Shown piece by piece: positions 55,169 to 64,000 of a stretch of DNA of 64,000 nucleotides. Position 1 is the stretch's first letter, and each line of letters opens with the position of its first letter. The notes under the pieces were generated by a model. It made no database searches and was not told the DNA's origin. It worked only from the letters and a program-made list of their open reading frames with translations. Source of the stretch: Betaproteobacteria bacterium (lineage in GTDB: Bacteria > Pseudomonadota > Gammaproteobacteria > Burkholderiales > Casimicrobiaceae); assembly GCA_016717855.1 (NCBI GenBank), contig JADKEV010000039.1, positions 8,505-72,504 of the forward strand. Reading direction: 5' to 3'. The position numbers were made by a program, and so were the translations under genes.

Positions 55169-56406
55169 ATGAAGATCTCCTTCCGCGAAATCGACGGCAA
55201 CAGCCCGGGCTACTGGGGCCTGCTGAGTGTGCTCGTCCTGGTCGTGATCGCGGGGCTGCTCTCCGCGCTGCAGATGGAACACTACGGGCACATCGTCACC
55301 GGGATGAACAACCACATCGTCTGGGGCATGCCGCACGTGTTCGCCGTGTTCCTGATTGTCGCCGCTTCGGGGGCGCTGAATGTCGCGTCAATCGCGTCGG
55401 TGTTCGGCAAGACGCTGTACAAGCCGCTCGCCCCGCTCTCCGCGCTGCTCGCCATCGCCCTGCTGATCGGCGGGCTCAGCGTGCTGCTGCTCGACCTGGG
55501 CCGGCCCGAGCGGCTGATCGTGGCGATGACGCACTTCAACTTCAAGTCGATCTTCGCCTGGAACATCTTTCTCTACACCGGCTTCATGGCCATCGTCATC
55601 GTCTACCTGTGGACGATGATGGAGCGGCGGATGAATCCGTATACGAAGCCGGCGGGATTCGTTGCCTTCATCTGGCGCCTGCTGCTGACCACGGGCACGG
55701 GCTCGATCTTCGGCTTCCTGATCGCGCGCCAGGCCTACGATTCCGCGCTGCTCGCGCCGATGTTCATCGTGATGTCGTTTTCGTACGGGCTGGCGATCTT
55801 CACGCTGGTGCTGATGGCGGCGTGCCGCGGCACCGGCCGGCCGCTGGGCGACGACATCCTGTTGCGGCTCGCCCGCCTCCAGGCCATCTTCATCGCCGGT
55901 GCGCTTTATTTCGTCGCCGTCCATCACCTGACCAACCTGTACTTCACCCGGCGCCATGGCGTCGAGCGCTTCCTGCTGCTCGACGGCGGCATCCACACGC
56001 TGCTGTTCTGGGCCGGACAGGTGCTCGTGGGCAGCGTGCTGCCGCTGGCGATCCTGTTCCATCCGCGATGGGGAAAGTCGCGGCCGCTGATCGCCGCCGC
56101 CGCCGGCATGGTCGTCGCCGGCGGCCTCGCGCAGATGTACGTGACTATCATCGGCGGCCAGGCGTATCCGCTGGAACTGTTCCCGGGGATGCAGACGTCC
56201 AGCAGTTTCTTCGACGGCGTCGTCCATCGCTACCTGCCGAGCCTGCCGGAAGTGCTGCTCGGACTGGCGGGCGTCGCCATCGCCGGCATCATCGTGGCGC
56301 TCGCGGTGAAACTGTTGCGCTTCCTCCCCGAAAACCTCGCCGACGGCACTACTGGCACACTACTGGCGCCGCCGGCGCGGACGTGGCCGCGGTCAAGGCC
56401 GGCTAG
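55169..56406 (+). CDS. dsrP: DsrP (NrfD-like quinone-interacting membrane subunit), frame break at C-terminus
   Basis: About 412-aa membrane protein with ten predicted helices of the NrfD/PsrC family, the likely quinone site of DsrMKJOP. The frame as given reads past residue 395 (FLPENLADG) straight into dsrN, giving one fused reading frame of about 915 codons. Another frame gives a normal-looking end (GAAGADVAAVKAG) with TAG at 56404. One base missing at about 56339-56375 would explain this. The family does not usually carry a DsrN fusion. Confidence 0.88.
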
Positions 56407-56416
56407 GCGGCAAGCG

Positions 56417-57919
56417 ATGCGCGACGCCCTTCCATCGATTGCACCCGGCAACGCGATGCCGCGCTTGCTGGTGTCGGCCGCCCACAAGTCGTCGGGCAAG
56501 ACCACAGTCAGCGTCGGCCTGTGCGCGGCGCTCGTGCGACGCGGCCTGGCGGTGCAGGCCTTCAAGAAGGGGCCGGACTACATCGACCCGATGTGGCTGG
56601 GCCAGGCCTGCGGGCGCGACTGCCGCAACCTGGATCCGTTCCTGATGGAGGACGAGGAAATCCTCGCGCTGTTCCGCCGCCATGCGGCCGGCGCCGGGAT
56701 CAGCATCGTCGAGGGCAACAAGGGGCTCTACGACGGGCTGGCGCTCGATGGCAGCAACAGCAACGCGGCGCTGGCCCATGTCCTCGAACTGCCCGTGGTG
56801 CTGGTGATCGACGCGCGCGGGATGACGCGCGGCGTCGCGCCGCTGATCCTGGGCTACCAGGCGTTCGACCGCGGCCTGCGCATCGCCGGCGTCATCCTCA
56901 ACAACCTGGGCGGGACGCGGCACGAGGCCAAGCTGCGCGCGGTCATCGAGCATTACACCGACGTCCCGGTGCTCGGCGCCATCGGCTGCGACGCGCGGCT
57001 GGACATCGGCGAACGGCACCTGGGGCTGGTGCCCAACCGGGAACTGGGCGACGCCGCCCGCCGGATCGCGGATATCGGCAGCCGCATCGCCGCGCAGGTC
57101 GACCTCGATCGCGTCATCGCCATCGCCGGCAGCGCGCCGCCGTTGGCGCCGGCGTCGCCGCTGGTACCTGCGGCGCGTCCGCCACGGCCCGCAACGCGCG
57201 CGCGGCAGCACAGCGTGCGCATCGGCGTCGCGCGCGACCAGGCGTTCGGCTTCTACTACCCTGACGATCTGGATGCGCTGCGCGCGGCGGGCGCGGAACT
57301 CGTCGACATCGATACGCTGCGCGATCCGCAACTTCCCCCGCTCGACGGCCTGTTCATCGGCGGCGGCTTTCCCGAAGTGTTCATGGACGAACTCGAAGCC
57401 AACGCCAGCCTGCGCGCGCAGATCCGCGACGCGATCGAGGGCGGCCTGCCCGTGTACGCCGAATGCGGCGGGCTGATGTACCTGGCGCGGAGCCTGACCT
57501 GGAAGGGGCGCACGTGCAGGATGGTCGGCGCGCTGCCCGGCGACGCGGTGATGCACGACAAGCCCGTCGGCCGCGGCTACGTGCGGCTGGCCGAGACCGG
57601 CCGCGGCCCCTGGTCCGCCGGTGTGGATGGACCGGCGGCGGAACTGCGCGGGCACGAGTTCCACTATTCGAGCCTCGACAACCTGGGTCCGGACGTCGAG
57701 TTCGCCTATCGCGTGCTGCGCGGCCACGGCGTCGACGGCGAGCACGACGGCATCGTCCACCGCAACGTGCTGGCCTCGTATGCCCACTTGCGCAGCGTCG
57801 GCGGCAACGACTGGGCGTTGCGTTTCGTCCGCTTCGCTGCGAAGCACAAGAGCGCGCGGCGCCGGGGGCGCGCTGCGGGCGCCGCCACCGGCACGATCCC
57901 GCTGATTGCAGCGGTGTGA
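56417..57919 (+). CDS. dsrN: DsrN, CbiA/CobB-like siroheme amidase
   Basis: 500-aa glutamine amidotransferase that amidates siroheme for DsrAB. P-loop SAAHKSSGKTTVSVG at the N-terminus, dethiobiotin-synthetase-like core, and a C-terminal class I glutaminase domain with the nucleophile Cys in YAECGGLMYL. Start ATG 56417 or 56456. Follows dsrP as in other dsr operons. Confidence 0.92.
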   Translation: MRDALPSIAPGNAMPRLLVSAAHKSSGKTTVSVGLCAALVRRGLAVQAFKKGPDYIDPMWLGQACGRDCRNLDPFLMEDEEILALFRRHAAGAGISIVEGNKGLYDGLALDGSNSNAALAHVLELPVVLVIDARGMTRGVAPLILGYQAFDRGLRIAGVILNNLGGTRHEAKLRAVIEHYTDVPVLGAIGCDARLDIGERHLGLVPNRELGDAARRIADIGSRIAAQVDLDRVIAIAGSAPPLAPASPLVPAARPPRPATRARQHSVRIGVARDQAFGFYYPDDLDALRAAGAELVDIDTLRDPQLPPLDGLFIGGGFPEVFMDELEANASLRAQIRDAIEGGLPVYAECGGLMYLARSLTWKGRTCRMVGALPGDAVMHDKPVGRGYVRLAETGRGPWSAGVDGPAAELRGHEFHYSSLDNLGPDVEFAYRVLRGHGVDGEHDGIVHRNVLASYAHLRSVGGNDWALRFVRFAAKHKSARRRGRAAGAATGTIPLIAAV

Positions 57920-57945
57920 TATTTCCAACGGGACCCTGCCCTTCG

Positions 57946-58299
57946 ATGATGCCCAACCTGTCCGCCAAACTGCTGGTCCGCAACCGCGAGATCGAGACCG
58001 ACTCCGAGGGTTACCTGCGGAACCTCGACGACTGGTCGGAAGATTTCGCGCGCGCGCAGGCGCGCCGGGAAGGGCTGGAACTCACCGCCGAGCACTGGGA
58101 TCTGATCCGCTTCCTGCGCCAGTTCTACCAGGAGCGCGGCGTGCAGCCGCAAGTGCGCGTGATGATCCGCCACTTTACGCAGGCGTGGGGCCCGGAGCGC
58201 GGCAACAACCATTACCTGCACGAGTTGTTTCCCAGGGGCGGCCCGCAAAAACAGGGCAACCGGCTGGCGGGATTGCTGAAGACCAAGGGCGAACATTGA
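57946..58299 (+). CDS. second DsrC-like protein lacking C-terminal cysteines
   Basis: 117-aa DsrC/TusE/RspA family member, with LTAEHWDLIRFLRQFYQERG and NNHYLHELFPRGGPQKQGNRLAG. It ends KTKGEH without either cysteine, so it is an RspA-type protein. Together with the 44039 protein it makes two cysteine-less paralogues flanking one true DsrC. Confidence 0.82.
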   Translation: MMPNLSAKLLVRNREIETDSEGYLRNLDDWSEDFARAQARREGLELTAEHWDLIRFLRQFYQERGVQPQVRVMIRHFTQAWGPERGNNHYLHELFPRGGPQKQGNRLAGLLKTKGEH

Positions 58300-58327
58300 G
58301 GCGCACCAGGTAACGAGGAGACGCACG

Positions 58328-58666
58328 ATGCTGAAAGTCACATTGGAAGCCGCCAAACAGATCCGCCAGGCCGCGATGCAGAGCGGCGCCGACGACATGG
58401 CGCTGCGCGTCGCCGCCACGCGCGACCCCCAGGGCGCGATCGATTACGGCATGGGCTTCGACGTGGAGCGGGAAAACGACCTCCAGATCATTTCCGAGGG
58501 CGTGACCTTGCTGGTTTCGCATCACAGCAAGGACTTGCTGGTCGGAACGGTCCTCGACTTCGTCGAGCTCCATCCCGGCGATTTCCGGTTCATTTTCGTC
58601 AACCCCAATGATGCCGGCGCCGCGGCGGATGCCGGTTCCGGCAGCGGCGCAGCTGTCGGCGGTTGA
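58328..58666 (+). CDS. dsrR: DsrR, IscA-like protein
   Basis: 112-aa A-type-carrier-like protein without the Fe-S cysteines; the DsrR of Allochromatium vinosum has this form and affects dsr expression post-transcriptionally. It has TLEAAKQIRQAAMQSG at the start and HPGDFRFIFVNPND towards the end; an Ala/Gly tail follows. Strong AGGAG upstream of ATG 58328. Confidence 0.88.
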   Translation: MLKVTLEAAKQIRQAAMQSGADDMALRVAATRDPQGAIDYGMGFDVERENDLQIISEGVTLLVSHHSKDLLVGTVLDFVELHPGDFRFIFVNPNDAGAAADAGSGSGAAVGG

Positions 58667-58713
58667 CCCACCACCCTCCCGCACTCCCGATCACACAGCG
58701 AAGCGAGACGAGC

Positions 58714-59544
58714 ATGAATTCAGCACGCGAGTTCTTCCCCACGATCGTCGATGCCGACGGCCGCCGGCGGACGTGGCGCGGCCAGGGCCGCGTCTACCTG
58801 GTGGGCGCGGGTCCGGGCGACCCGGACCTGCTCACGCTGCGCGCCGCGCGCCTGCTGGGCGAGACCGACGCGATCGTCTACGACCACCTGGTGTCGCCCG
58901 CGGTGCTGGATCTCGCCGCCGCGGACGCCGAGCGCATCTACGTGGGCAAGGAGCGCAACCACCACACGATGCCGCAGGAAGACATCAACGAACTGCTCGT
59001 GCGGCTGGCCCTGCAAGGCAAGCACGTGGTGCGCCTGAAAGGCGGCGACCCGTTCATCTTCGGCCGCGGCGGGGAAGAAATGGAAACGCTCGCCGAGCGT
59101 GGGATTCCCGTTCGAAGTCGTGCCCGGCATCACCGCCGCCTGCGGCGTTTCCTCCTACGCCGGGATTCCGCTGACGCACCGCGATCATGCCCAGTCGTGC
59201 CTGTTCGTGACCGGCCACCTGAAGGACGGGACCGCCAACCTCGATTGGGCGGCGCTGGCGCGGCCGCGGCAAACGGTGGTGATCTACATGGGACTGGGCG
59301 CGCTGCCGGAGATCTGCGCCCAGTTGATCACGCACGGCGTCGGGCCCGACATGCCGATCGCGGCGGTCCAGCAAGGCACGACGCGGGAACAGCGGGTCGT
59401 GACCGGCACGCTCGAGAGCCTGCCGGCGATCGCCGCCAGCAGCCACCTCAAGTCGCCCTGCATGATCATCGTCGGCGAGGTCGTCAGCCTGCACGACAAG
59501 CTCGCGTGGTTCCGGCCGGAAGCCGATCGGGAGTGCGCCGCTGA
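58714..59544 (+). CDS. cobA: uroporphyrinogen-III C-methyltransferase (siroheme synthesis), frame broken
   Basis: SAM-dependent methyltransferase making precorrin-2 for siroheme. Family blocks: VYLVGAGPGDPDLLTLRAAR, VRLKGGDPFIFGRGGEE and, in the next frame, VVPGITAACGVSSYAGIPLTHRD. The break is at about 59105-59108: removing one C from the CCC gives GIPFEVVPG. The 3' end is unclear, as the restored frame has no stop near the usual end (residue ~265). TGA 59542 (other frame) or 59571 are candidates. Supplying siroheme to DsrAB explains the position. Confidence 0.85.
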   Translation: MNSAREFFPTIVDADGRRRTWRGQGRVYLVGAGPGDPDLLTLRAARLLGETDAIVYDHLVSPAVLDLAAADAERIYVGKERNHHTMPQEDINELLVRLALQGKHVVRLKGGDPFIFGRGGEEMETLAERGIPVRSRARHHRRLRRFLLRRDSADAPRSCPVVPVRDRPPEGRDRQPRLGGAGAAAANGGDLHGTGRAAGDLRPVDHARRRARHADRGGPARHDAGTAGRDRHAREPAGDRRQQPPQVALHDHRRRGRQPARQARVVPAGSRSGVRR

Positions 59545-59629
59545 AATTCCGGCGATGCGAGGTCAGCGCCTGAGGAAACGCCCGCGCGGCCGGGATGGGA
59601 TGGATCCCGGTACGCTTATCCGGCAGCCG

Positions 59630-60757
59630 TCACTGCGGCGCGCACATCGCGACGCCCTCGTAGATCCAGCCCCGCGCCAGGACTTGCTGGATCGCGGCCG
59701 CGTCGGTGGAAAAGCGATGGTTGGCGTCTTTGGCCAGCAGGAAGCCGTTGTTGTACGCGCGATGCACCGGCACCGTTCCCGATTGACAGCCGCCGTTCAA
59801 CGGCAGGCTGGTCACGAAGCCGAACCCTTCGGAATTCCACCGACGCTGGGCATCCGGAGTCGTTGCTTCGAGTTGCGCCAGCAGACTGCATTCTTCGGCA
59901 AAGGCGGAGTAGAAGTGCGAATTCGGGCCGGGCGCCACGCTCCCGTAGTAGCGGCACACCGGCGTGTCGCCGCCCTGCTTGAAGGACAGCCCCGTGCGCG
60001 ACCATCCCGGCCCGGCGCTTCCCGCGTCGATCGCGGCGGCCTCAGCGGGCTCGGCCGTGATGAAGTAGTGGTCCAGGACCGCGTTGTGGAACTCAACTAC
60101 AGGCGGACTGTTCTCGAGGGCAAATATCGCCATCACGTGCTGCGACGCGCTCATGGTCACCGTGCAGGTTGTCGCGACTGCGTCGCAGGCGCCCTGCCAG
60201 CCGCCGAACAACGAACCGGTCGCCGCACTGGCTATCAATGTGATCCGCGTGTCGGCGGTATAGACCACCGCACAGTCATAGCCGCAATTGACCCGGCCGT
60301 CGGTCGAGGCAACCGTCCCGTTGCCGACGGTCGACACCGTCAGCGCGTATTCGGGCACAAAGGCAACGCTGGTTGCTTCGAGGGTGATGGAGGCTTCCAG
60401 CGTGTTCTGGCTTTGCGCCAGGGCCAGGAGGGCGACCGGCCGCGCCGAGGTCACGGTGAATCGGCAACTGCCGGTGAGCTGATCCGAAGTGCTGGGCGGA
60501 ATAATGATCGTCGGCCTGCTGTCGCAGGGCTGCGTGTCCAAAGTCATGTCCAGGGACAAGGATGCACTTGTCTGCTCGTTCGCGCTGGCGCTCGCCGTGA
60601 CGTTGACCACAAATGTCGTCGTGCCCCCGGGCGAGGAAAAGGTGCAGGCAATCGTCGAGTCATTGAGCGCCGGCGGACATGGATAAGGCGCCGCGAAGCT
60701 CGTCCCGGCGAACGAGAAAAATGCCGCGAACAATGCCGCAACAAACGGTGATCTCAC
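59630..60757 (-). CDS. secreted protein with bacterial repeat and DUF5648 domains
   Basis: 375-aa exported protein. A GTG start at 60757 with AGGAGAG upstream leads into a signal peptide ending FAA. The middle part has a beta-repeat (GNGTVASTDGRVNCGYDC and GGWQGACDAVATTC). The C-terminus resembles DUF5648 (HNAVLDHYFITAEPAEAA, NSHFYSAFAEEC, GVAMCAP). Probably extracellular; function unknown. Bases 60758-60913 upstream hold nothing I can support. Confidence 0.72.
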   Translation of the reverse strand: MRSPFVAALFAAFFSFAGTSFAAPYPCPPALNDSTIACTFSSPGGTTTFVVNVTASASANEQTSASLSLDMTLDTQPCDSRPTIIIPPSTSDQLTGSCRFTVTSARPVALLALAQSQNTLEASITLEATSVAFVPEYALTVSTVGNGTVASTDGRVNCGYDCAVVYTADTRITLIASAATGSLFGGWQGACDAVATTCTVTMSASQHVMAIFALENSPPVVEFHNAVLDHYFITAEPAEAAAIDAGSAGPGWSRTGLSFKQGGDTPVCRYYGSVAPGPNSHFYSAFAEECSLLAQLEATTPDAQRRWNSEGFGFVTSLPLNGGCQSGTVPVHRAYNNGFLLAKDANHRFSTDAAAIQQVLARGWIYEGVAMCAPQ

Positions 60758-60913
60758 TGCACTCTCCTGATCGCGCGGTATCGGCCAAGCCCTGCCTGCC
60801 TTGCCGCTCATCAGCCAAGTCTGCGTTGCCTTAGAGGCGGTGTCAACCTTCCTCCTTGAAAGCCATGCCATCGAGGCAAGCCACGGCCGGTTGTCGACCG
60901 GCGCGGATCCGCG

Positions 60914-62946
60914 TCACACCAGCTCGCGCACCGCCTGCGCCACCTTGTCCGCGGTGATGCCGAAGTGCGCGTACAGATCCTTCGCCGGCGCCGACTCGCC
61001 GAAGCTGGCGATGCCGATGACTCGCCCGCCGCGGCCCACATACTTGCGCCAGAAGTCCGGGTGCGCAGCTTCCACCGCGACTGCGGGCAGCGACGGCGGG
61101 AGGACCCGGTCCTGATACGCGCGCGGCTGGCGGTCGAACACATTGGTGCAGGGCATGGACACCACGCGGGTGGCGATGCCTTGTTGCGCCAGGGCCGCGT
61201 GGGCCTCCATCGCCAGCGACGTCTCCGAGCCGGTGGCGATGATCACGGCCCGCGGCTGCGCGGTGTCGGCCAGGATGTAGCCGCCCATGCGGATGTCGTC
61301 CACCATGGTCACATCGGTCAGGCGCGGCAGGTTCTGGCGGGAGAGCGCGAGCGCGCTCGGCCCGTCGCGGCGTTCCACGGCGCACGCCCAGGCCACCGCG
61401 GTTTCCAACCCGTCGGCGGGACGCCACACGTCGAGTTGCGGAATGATGCGCAACGCGGGCACATGCTCCACCGCCTGATGCGTGGGACCGTCCTCGCCCA
61501 GGCCGATGCTGTCGTGCGTGAAGACGTGGATCACGCGCAGCTTCATCAATGCCGCCATCCGGATGGCGTTGCGCGAGTAGTCGCTGAAGGTCAGGAAGGT
61601 GCCGCCATAGGGCAGGTAGCCGCCGTGCAGCGCCACGCCGTTCATGATCGCGGCCATGCCGAACTCGCGCACGCCATAGGAGAGGTGATTGCCCCAGGCA
61701 TCGCGGCCCGCCTTGACGCAGCCCTTGAAGTTGGTGAGATTCGATCCGGTCAGGTCCGCCGACCCGCCGAGGAATTCGGGCAGCAACGGGGCCAGCGCGT
61801 CGAGCGCGTTCTGGCTGGCCTTGCGTGTCGCAACCGGTTCGGGCCTGGCGGCGATGGCTTCCAGCAGCCCGGGCAGGCGGGCGGCAAAGTCGGCGGGCAG
61901 GTCGCCCTGCATCCGGCGCTCGAACTCGGCCGCCTGCTGCGGCCAGGCCGCGCGGTACGCGGCAAAGCGTTGCTGCCACGCCTGCTCCGCTGCGGCGCCG
62001 CGGTCGGTGGCATTCCAGGCGCGGGCGATGGCGGAGGGAATCTCGAACGGCGGCGCCGTCCAGCCCAGCGCCTTGCGCGTGGCCGCCGCCTCGTCGGCGC
62101 CGAGCGCTGCGCCATGCACGTCGTGCGATCCGGCCTTGTTCGGCGCGCCCTGCCCGATGATGGTCTTGCAGCAGATCAGCGTGGGCCTGCGGTCGGCGCG
62201 CGCGCCTTGCGCCCGCGCGGCGCGCAACGCGGCATCGACCGCCGCCGCGTCGTGCCCGTCGACGCCGGCGATCACGTTCCAGCCATACGCGGCAAAGCGC
62301 GCCGGCGTGTCGTCGGTGAACCAGCCCTCGACACGGCCGTCGATGGAGATGCCGTTGTCGTCGTACACGGCGACCAGCCTGGACAGGCGCAGCGTCCCGG
62401 CCAGCGAACAGGCTTCGTGACTGATGCCTTCCATCATGCAGCCGTCGCCCAGGAACGCATACGTGAAGTGATTGACGATTTCGTGGCCCGGACGATTGAA
62501 TTCCAGCGCCAGCCACTTCTCCGCCAGCGCCATTCCCACCGCGTTGGCGATGCCCTGCCCGAGCGGGCCGGTGGTGGTTTCCACCCCCGGCGTGACGCCG
62601 AACTCCGGGTGCCCCGCCGTCCTGCTGTGCAACTGCCGGAACTTCCGGAGTTCCGCCATCGGCAGGTCGTAGCCGGTCAGGTGCAGCAACGCATAGAGCA
62701 GCATCGAGGCGTGGCCATTGGAGAGCACGAACCGATCGCGGTCGGGCCAGCGCGGGTTCGCAGGGTTGTGCTGCAGATGCCGGTTCACATTCCCTCGGCG
62801 ATGTCGGCCATGCCCATCGGGGCGCCGGGATGGCCGGACTTCGCCTGCTCTACCGCATCGACCGCCAGCATCCGGAGCGCGTTGGCCATCTGCCGGTGCG
62901 GATCGATGCCGGCACCCTGCGGGACTTCCATTGTCGTCGCGCTCAT
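60914..62946 (-). CDS. tkt: transketolase, frame broken near the N-terminus
   Basis: TPP enzyme of the Calvin and pentose-phosphate cycles, about 677 aa when restored. The N-terminal part (AVDAVEQAKSGHPGAPMGMADIAE) from ATG 62946 ends in a TGA after GM. The rest, from NRHLQHNPANPRWPDRDRFV, is one base out of frame. Adding one G in TGTGAACC (near 62785) gives GMWNRHL, the family sequence. TPP motif GDGCMMEGI-SHEA is intact. Starts 1 nt after the prk stop, so it forms fbp-prk-tkt, a Calvin-cycle operon. Confidence 0.93.
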
Positions 62947-62947
62947 G

Positions 62948-63829
62948 TCAGGCCGCCAGCGCACGCTTGCGCCGCTCCATCATCCGCCAGATGAACGGCG
63001 TGAAGATCAGCTGCATGGCGAGCTCCATCTTGCCGCCGGGCACCGCGATGGTGTTGGCGCGGGACATGAATGAGTCCTGGATCATGCTGCGCAGGTACTG
63101 GAAGTCGATGCCCTTGGGGTTGGCGAAGCGGATCACGACCATGCTCTCGTCGGCCGACGGGATGTCGCGCGCGATGAAGGGGTTGGACGTGTCCACCATC
63201 GGCACGCGCTGGAAGTTCACGTGCGTGTGCGCGAACTGCGGGCAGATGTAGTTCACGTAGTCGGGCATCCGGCGCAGGATGGTATCGGTCACCGCCTCGG
63301 TCGAATAGCCGCGCTTGGACTTGTCGCGCCAGAGCTTCTGTATCCACTCGAGGTTGATCACGGGCACCACGCCGACCAGCAGGTCCGGGTGCCGGGCGAT
63401 GTCGGCTTCGGGCGTGACCACCCCACCGTGCAGGCCTTCGTAGAACAGCAGGTCGGTGTCGGGCGGCAGGGCCTCCCATGCGGTGAAGGTGCCCGGTTCC
63501 TGGTGGTACGGGGCCGCTTCGTCGGTATCGTGCAGATACTTGCGCCGCATCCCGGTGCCGGTTTCGCCGTAGGAACGGAACAACTCCGCGAGTTCGGCGA
63601 ACAGGTTGTTCTCGGGACCGAAGTGGCTGAAGTTCTTGTTGCCCGCGGCTTCCGCTTCGGCCGCCTTCTTCTTCATCTCCAGCCGGTCGTAGCGATGGAA
63701 GCTGTCGCCCTCGACGACCGCGGCGCGGACGCCTTCGCGGCGAAAGATGTTCTCGAACGTGCGCGTGACCGACGTGGTGCCCGCACCCGACGAACCGGTG
63801 ATGGAAATGATGGGATGGCGTTCCGACAT
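62948..63829 (-). CDS. prk: phosphoribulokinase
   Basis: 293-aa ATP-dependent kinase making ribulose 1,5-bisphosphate for CO2 fixation. P-loop-like ITGSSGAGTTSVTRTF, then EGDSFHRYDR and FYEGLHGGVV (catalytic Asp/Glu region). Start ATG 63829 with GAGG upstream. It is the short proteobacterial type. With fbp and tkt this indicates autotrophy. Confidence 0.96.
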   Translation of the reverse strand: MSERHPIISITGSSGAGTTSVTRTFENIFRREGVRAAVVEGDSFHRYDRLEMKKKAAEAEAAGNKNFSHFGPENNLFAELAELFRSYGETGTGMRRKYLHDTDEAAPYHQEPGTFTAWEALPPDTDLLFYEGLHGGVVTPEADIARHPDLLVGVVPVINLEWIQKLWRDKSKRGYSTEAVTDTILRRMPDYVNYICPQFAHTHVNFQRVPMVDTSNPFIARDIPSADESMVVIRFANPKGIDFQYLRSMIQDSFMSRANTIAVPGGKMELAMQLIFTPFIWRMMERRKRALAA

Positions 63830-63893
63830 GATGGCTTTACCTCGTGAACTTGAACTTGAATGGTCTGCACTGCGGCGCGGGATCCGGGCGCGT

Positions 63894-64000
63894 TCAATCC
63901 CGGAACAGGCTGCGTTCGGCGAACAGCGGCTGGCACGCTCGGACTTGGCCGGCTCGGCGTGGTAGCGCTCGATGCGCTCCACCTCGTTCTTCGAGCCGAA
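63894..64000 (-). CDS. fbp: fructose-1,6-bisphosphatase, 3' end, cut by the window edge
   Basis: Only the C-terminus is present: FGSKNEVERIERYHAE is the class I FBPase end. The normal terminal sequence PLFAERSLFRD with TGA at 63894 is one base out of frame, implying one missing base near 63925-63945. As given, the frame reads on towards prk. Upstream of prk as in cbb operons. Confidence 0.8.
   Translation of the reverse strand, partial: RLEERGGAHRALPRRAGQVRACQPLFAERSLFRD

Noticed and set aside
59099..60751. A 550-codon plus-strand protein continuing from cobA
   Set aside because: Only the first 140 codons are cobA sequence; the remainder is antisense to the secreted DUF5648 gene.

Overview
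The window is high-GC DNA, almost fully coding, from what looks like a chemolithotrophic sulfur-oxidising betaproteobacterium. The evidence is a reverse-type dissimilatory sulfite reductase cluster (dsrABEFHCMKLJOPN, dsrR, with dsrEFH and tusA-dsrE2), Calvin-cycle genes (fbp-prk-tkt), a betaproteobacterial infC-rpmI-rplT-pheST-ihfA-merR block and several PhoB/polyphosphate genes. A Sulfuritalea/Sterolibacteriaceae- or Thiobacillus-like organism would fit, but this is inference from gene content, not a search.

Layout. 0-1.3 kb: an arsR-arsI pair for organoarsenical resistance. 1.5-3.7 kb: an MgtC-like membrane protein and an outer-membrane barrel protein. 3.6-19 kb: a phosphate and polyphosphate region with phoX, a decayed PEP-utilising enzyme gene, a PlcP-like phosphoesterase with a GT4 glycosyltransferase, ppk1-sixA-phoB, ppk2, a DUF2252 gene, ppx and a CYTH-CHAD protein. 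Heptamer arrays matching the PhoB box (11-nt period) sit at six places, so this looks like a local PhoB regulon. 19-26 kb: a fused indolepyruvate ferredoxin oxidoreductase, a PdsR/PdsS-like two-component pair without a sortase, and tRNA-Val. 26-34 kb: thrS, infC (AUU start), rpmI, rplT, pheS, pheT, ihfA, merR and tRNA-Pro.

34-64 kb is the sulfur region. An ankyrin-TauE-membrane protein operon diverges from tusA-dsrE2-fadL-like-SCP2. An uncharacterised eight-gene minus-strand operon (39.5-45.3 kb) diverges from dsrA; it includes a Cas6-family (Cmx6-like) protein with no CRISPR array, a DsrC-like protein without cysteines, a TauD-type dioxygenase and a 2Fe-2S/FAD reductase. The long dsr operon follows, then a secreted DUF5648 protein, then tkt, prk and the 3' end of fbp on the minus strand. 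A 63-nt sequence upstream of dsrA is about 65% identical, without gaps, to one between tusA and the ankyrin operon. This suggests one regulator for both loci.

Caution on sequence quality: from about 52 kb to the end, six genes (dsrL, dsrJ, dsrP, cobA, tkt, fbp) each contain an apparent 1-nt indel, while genes before that are intact except for one true-looking pseudogene. The indels could be sequencing errors or real decay.
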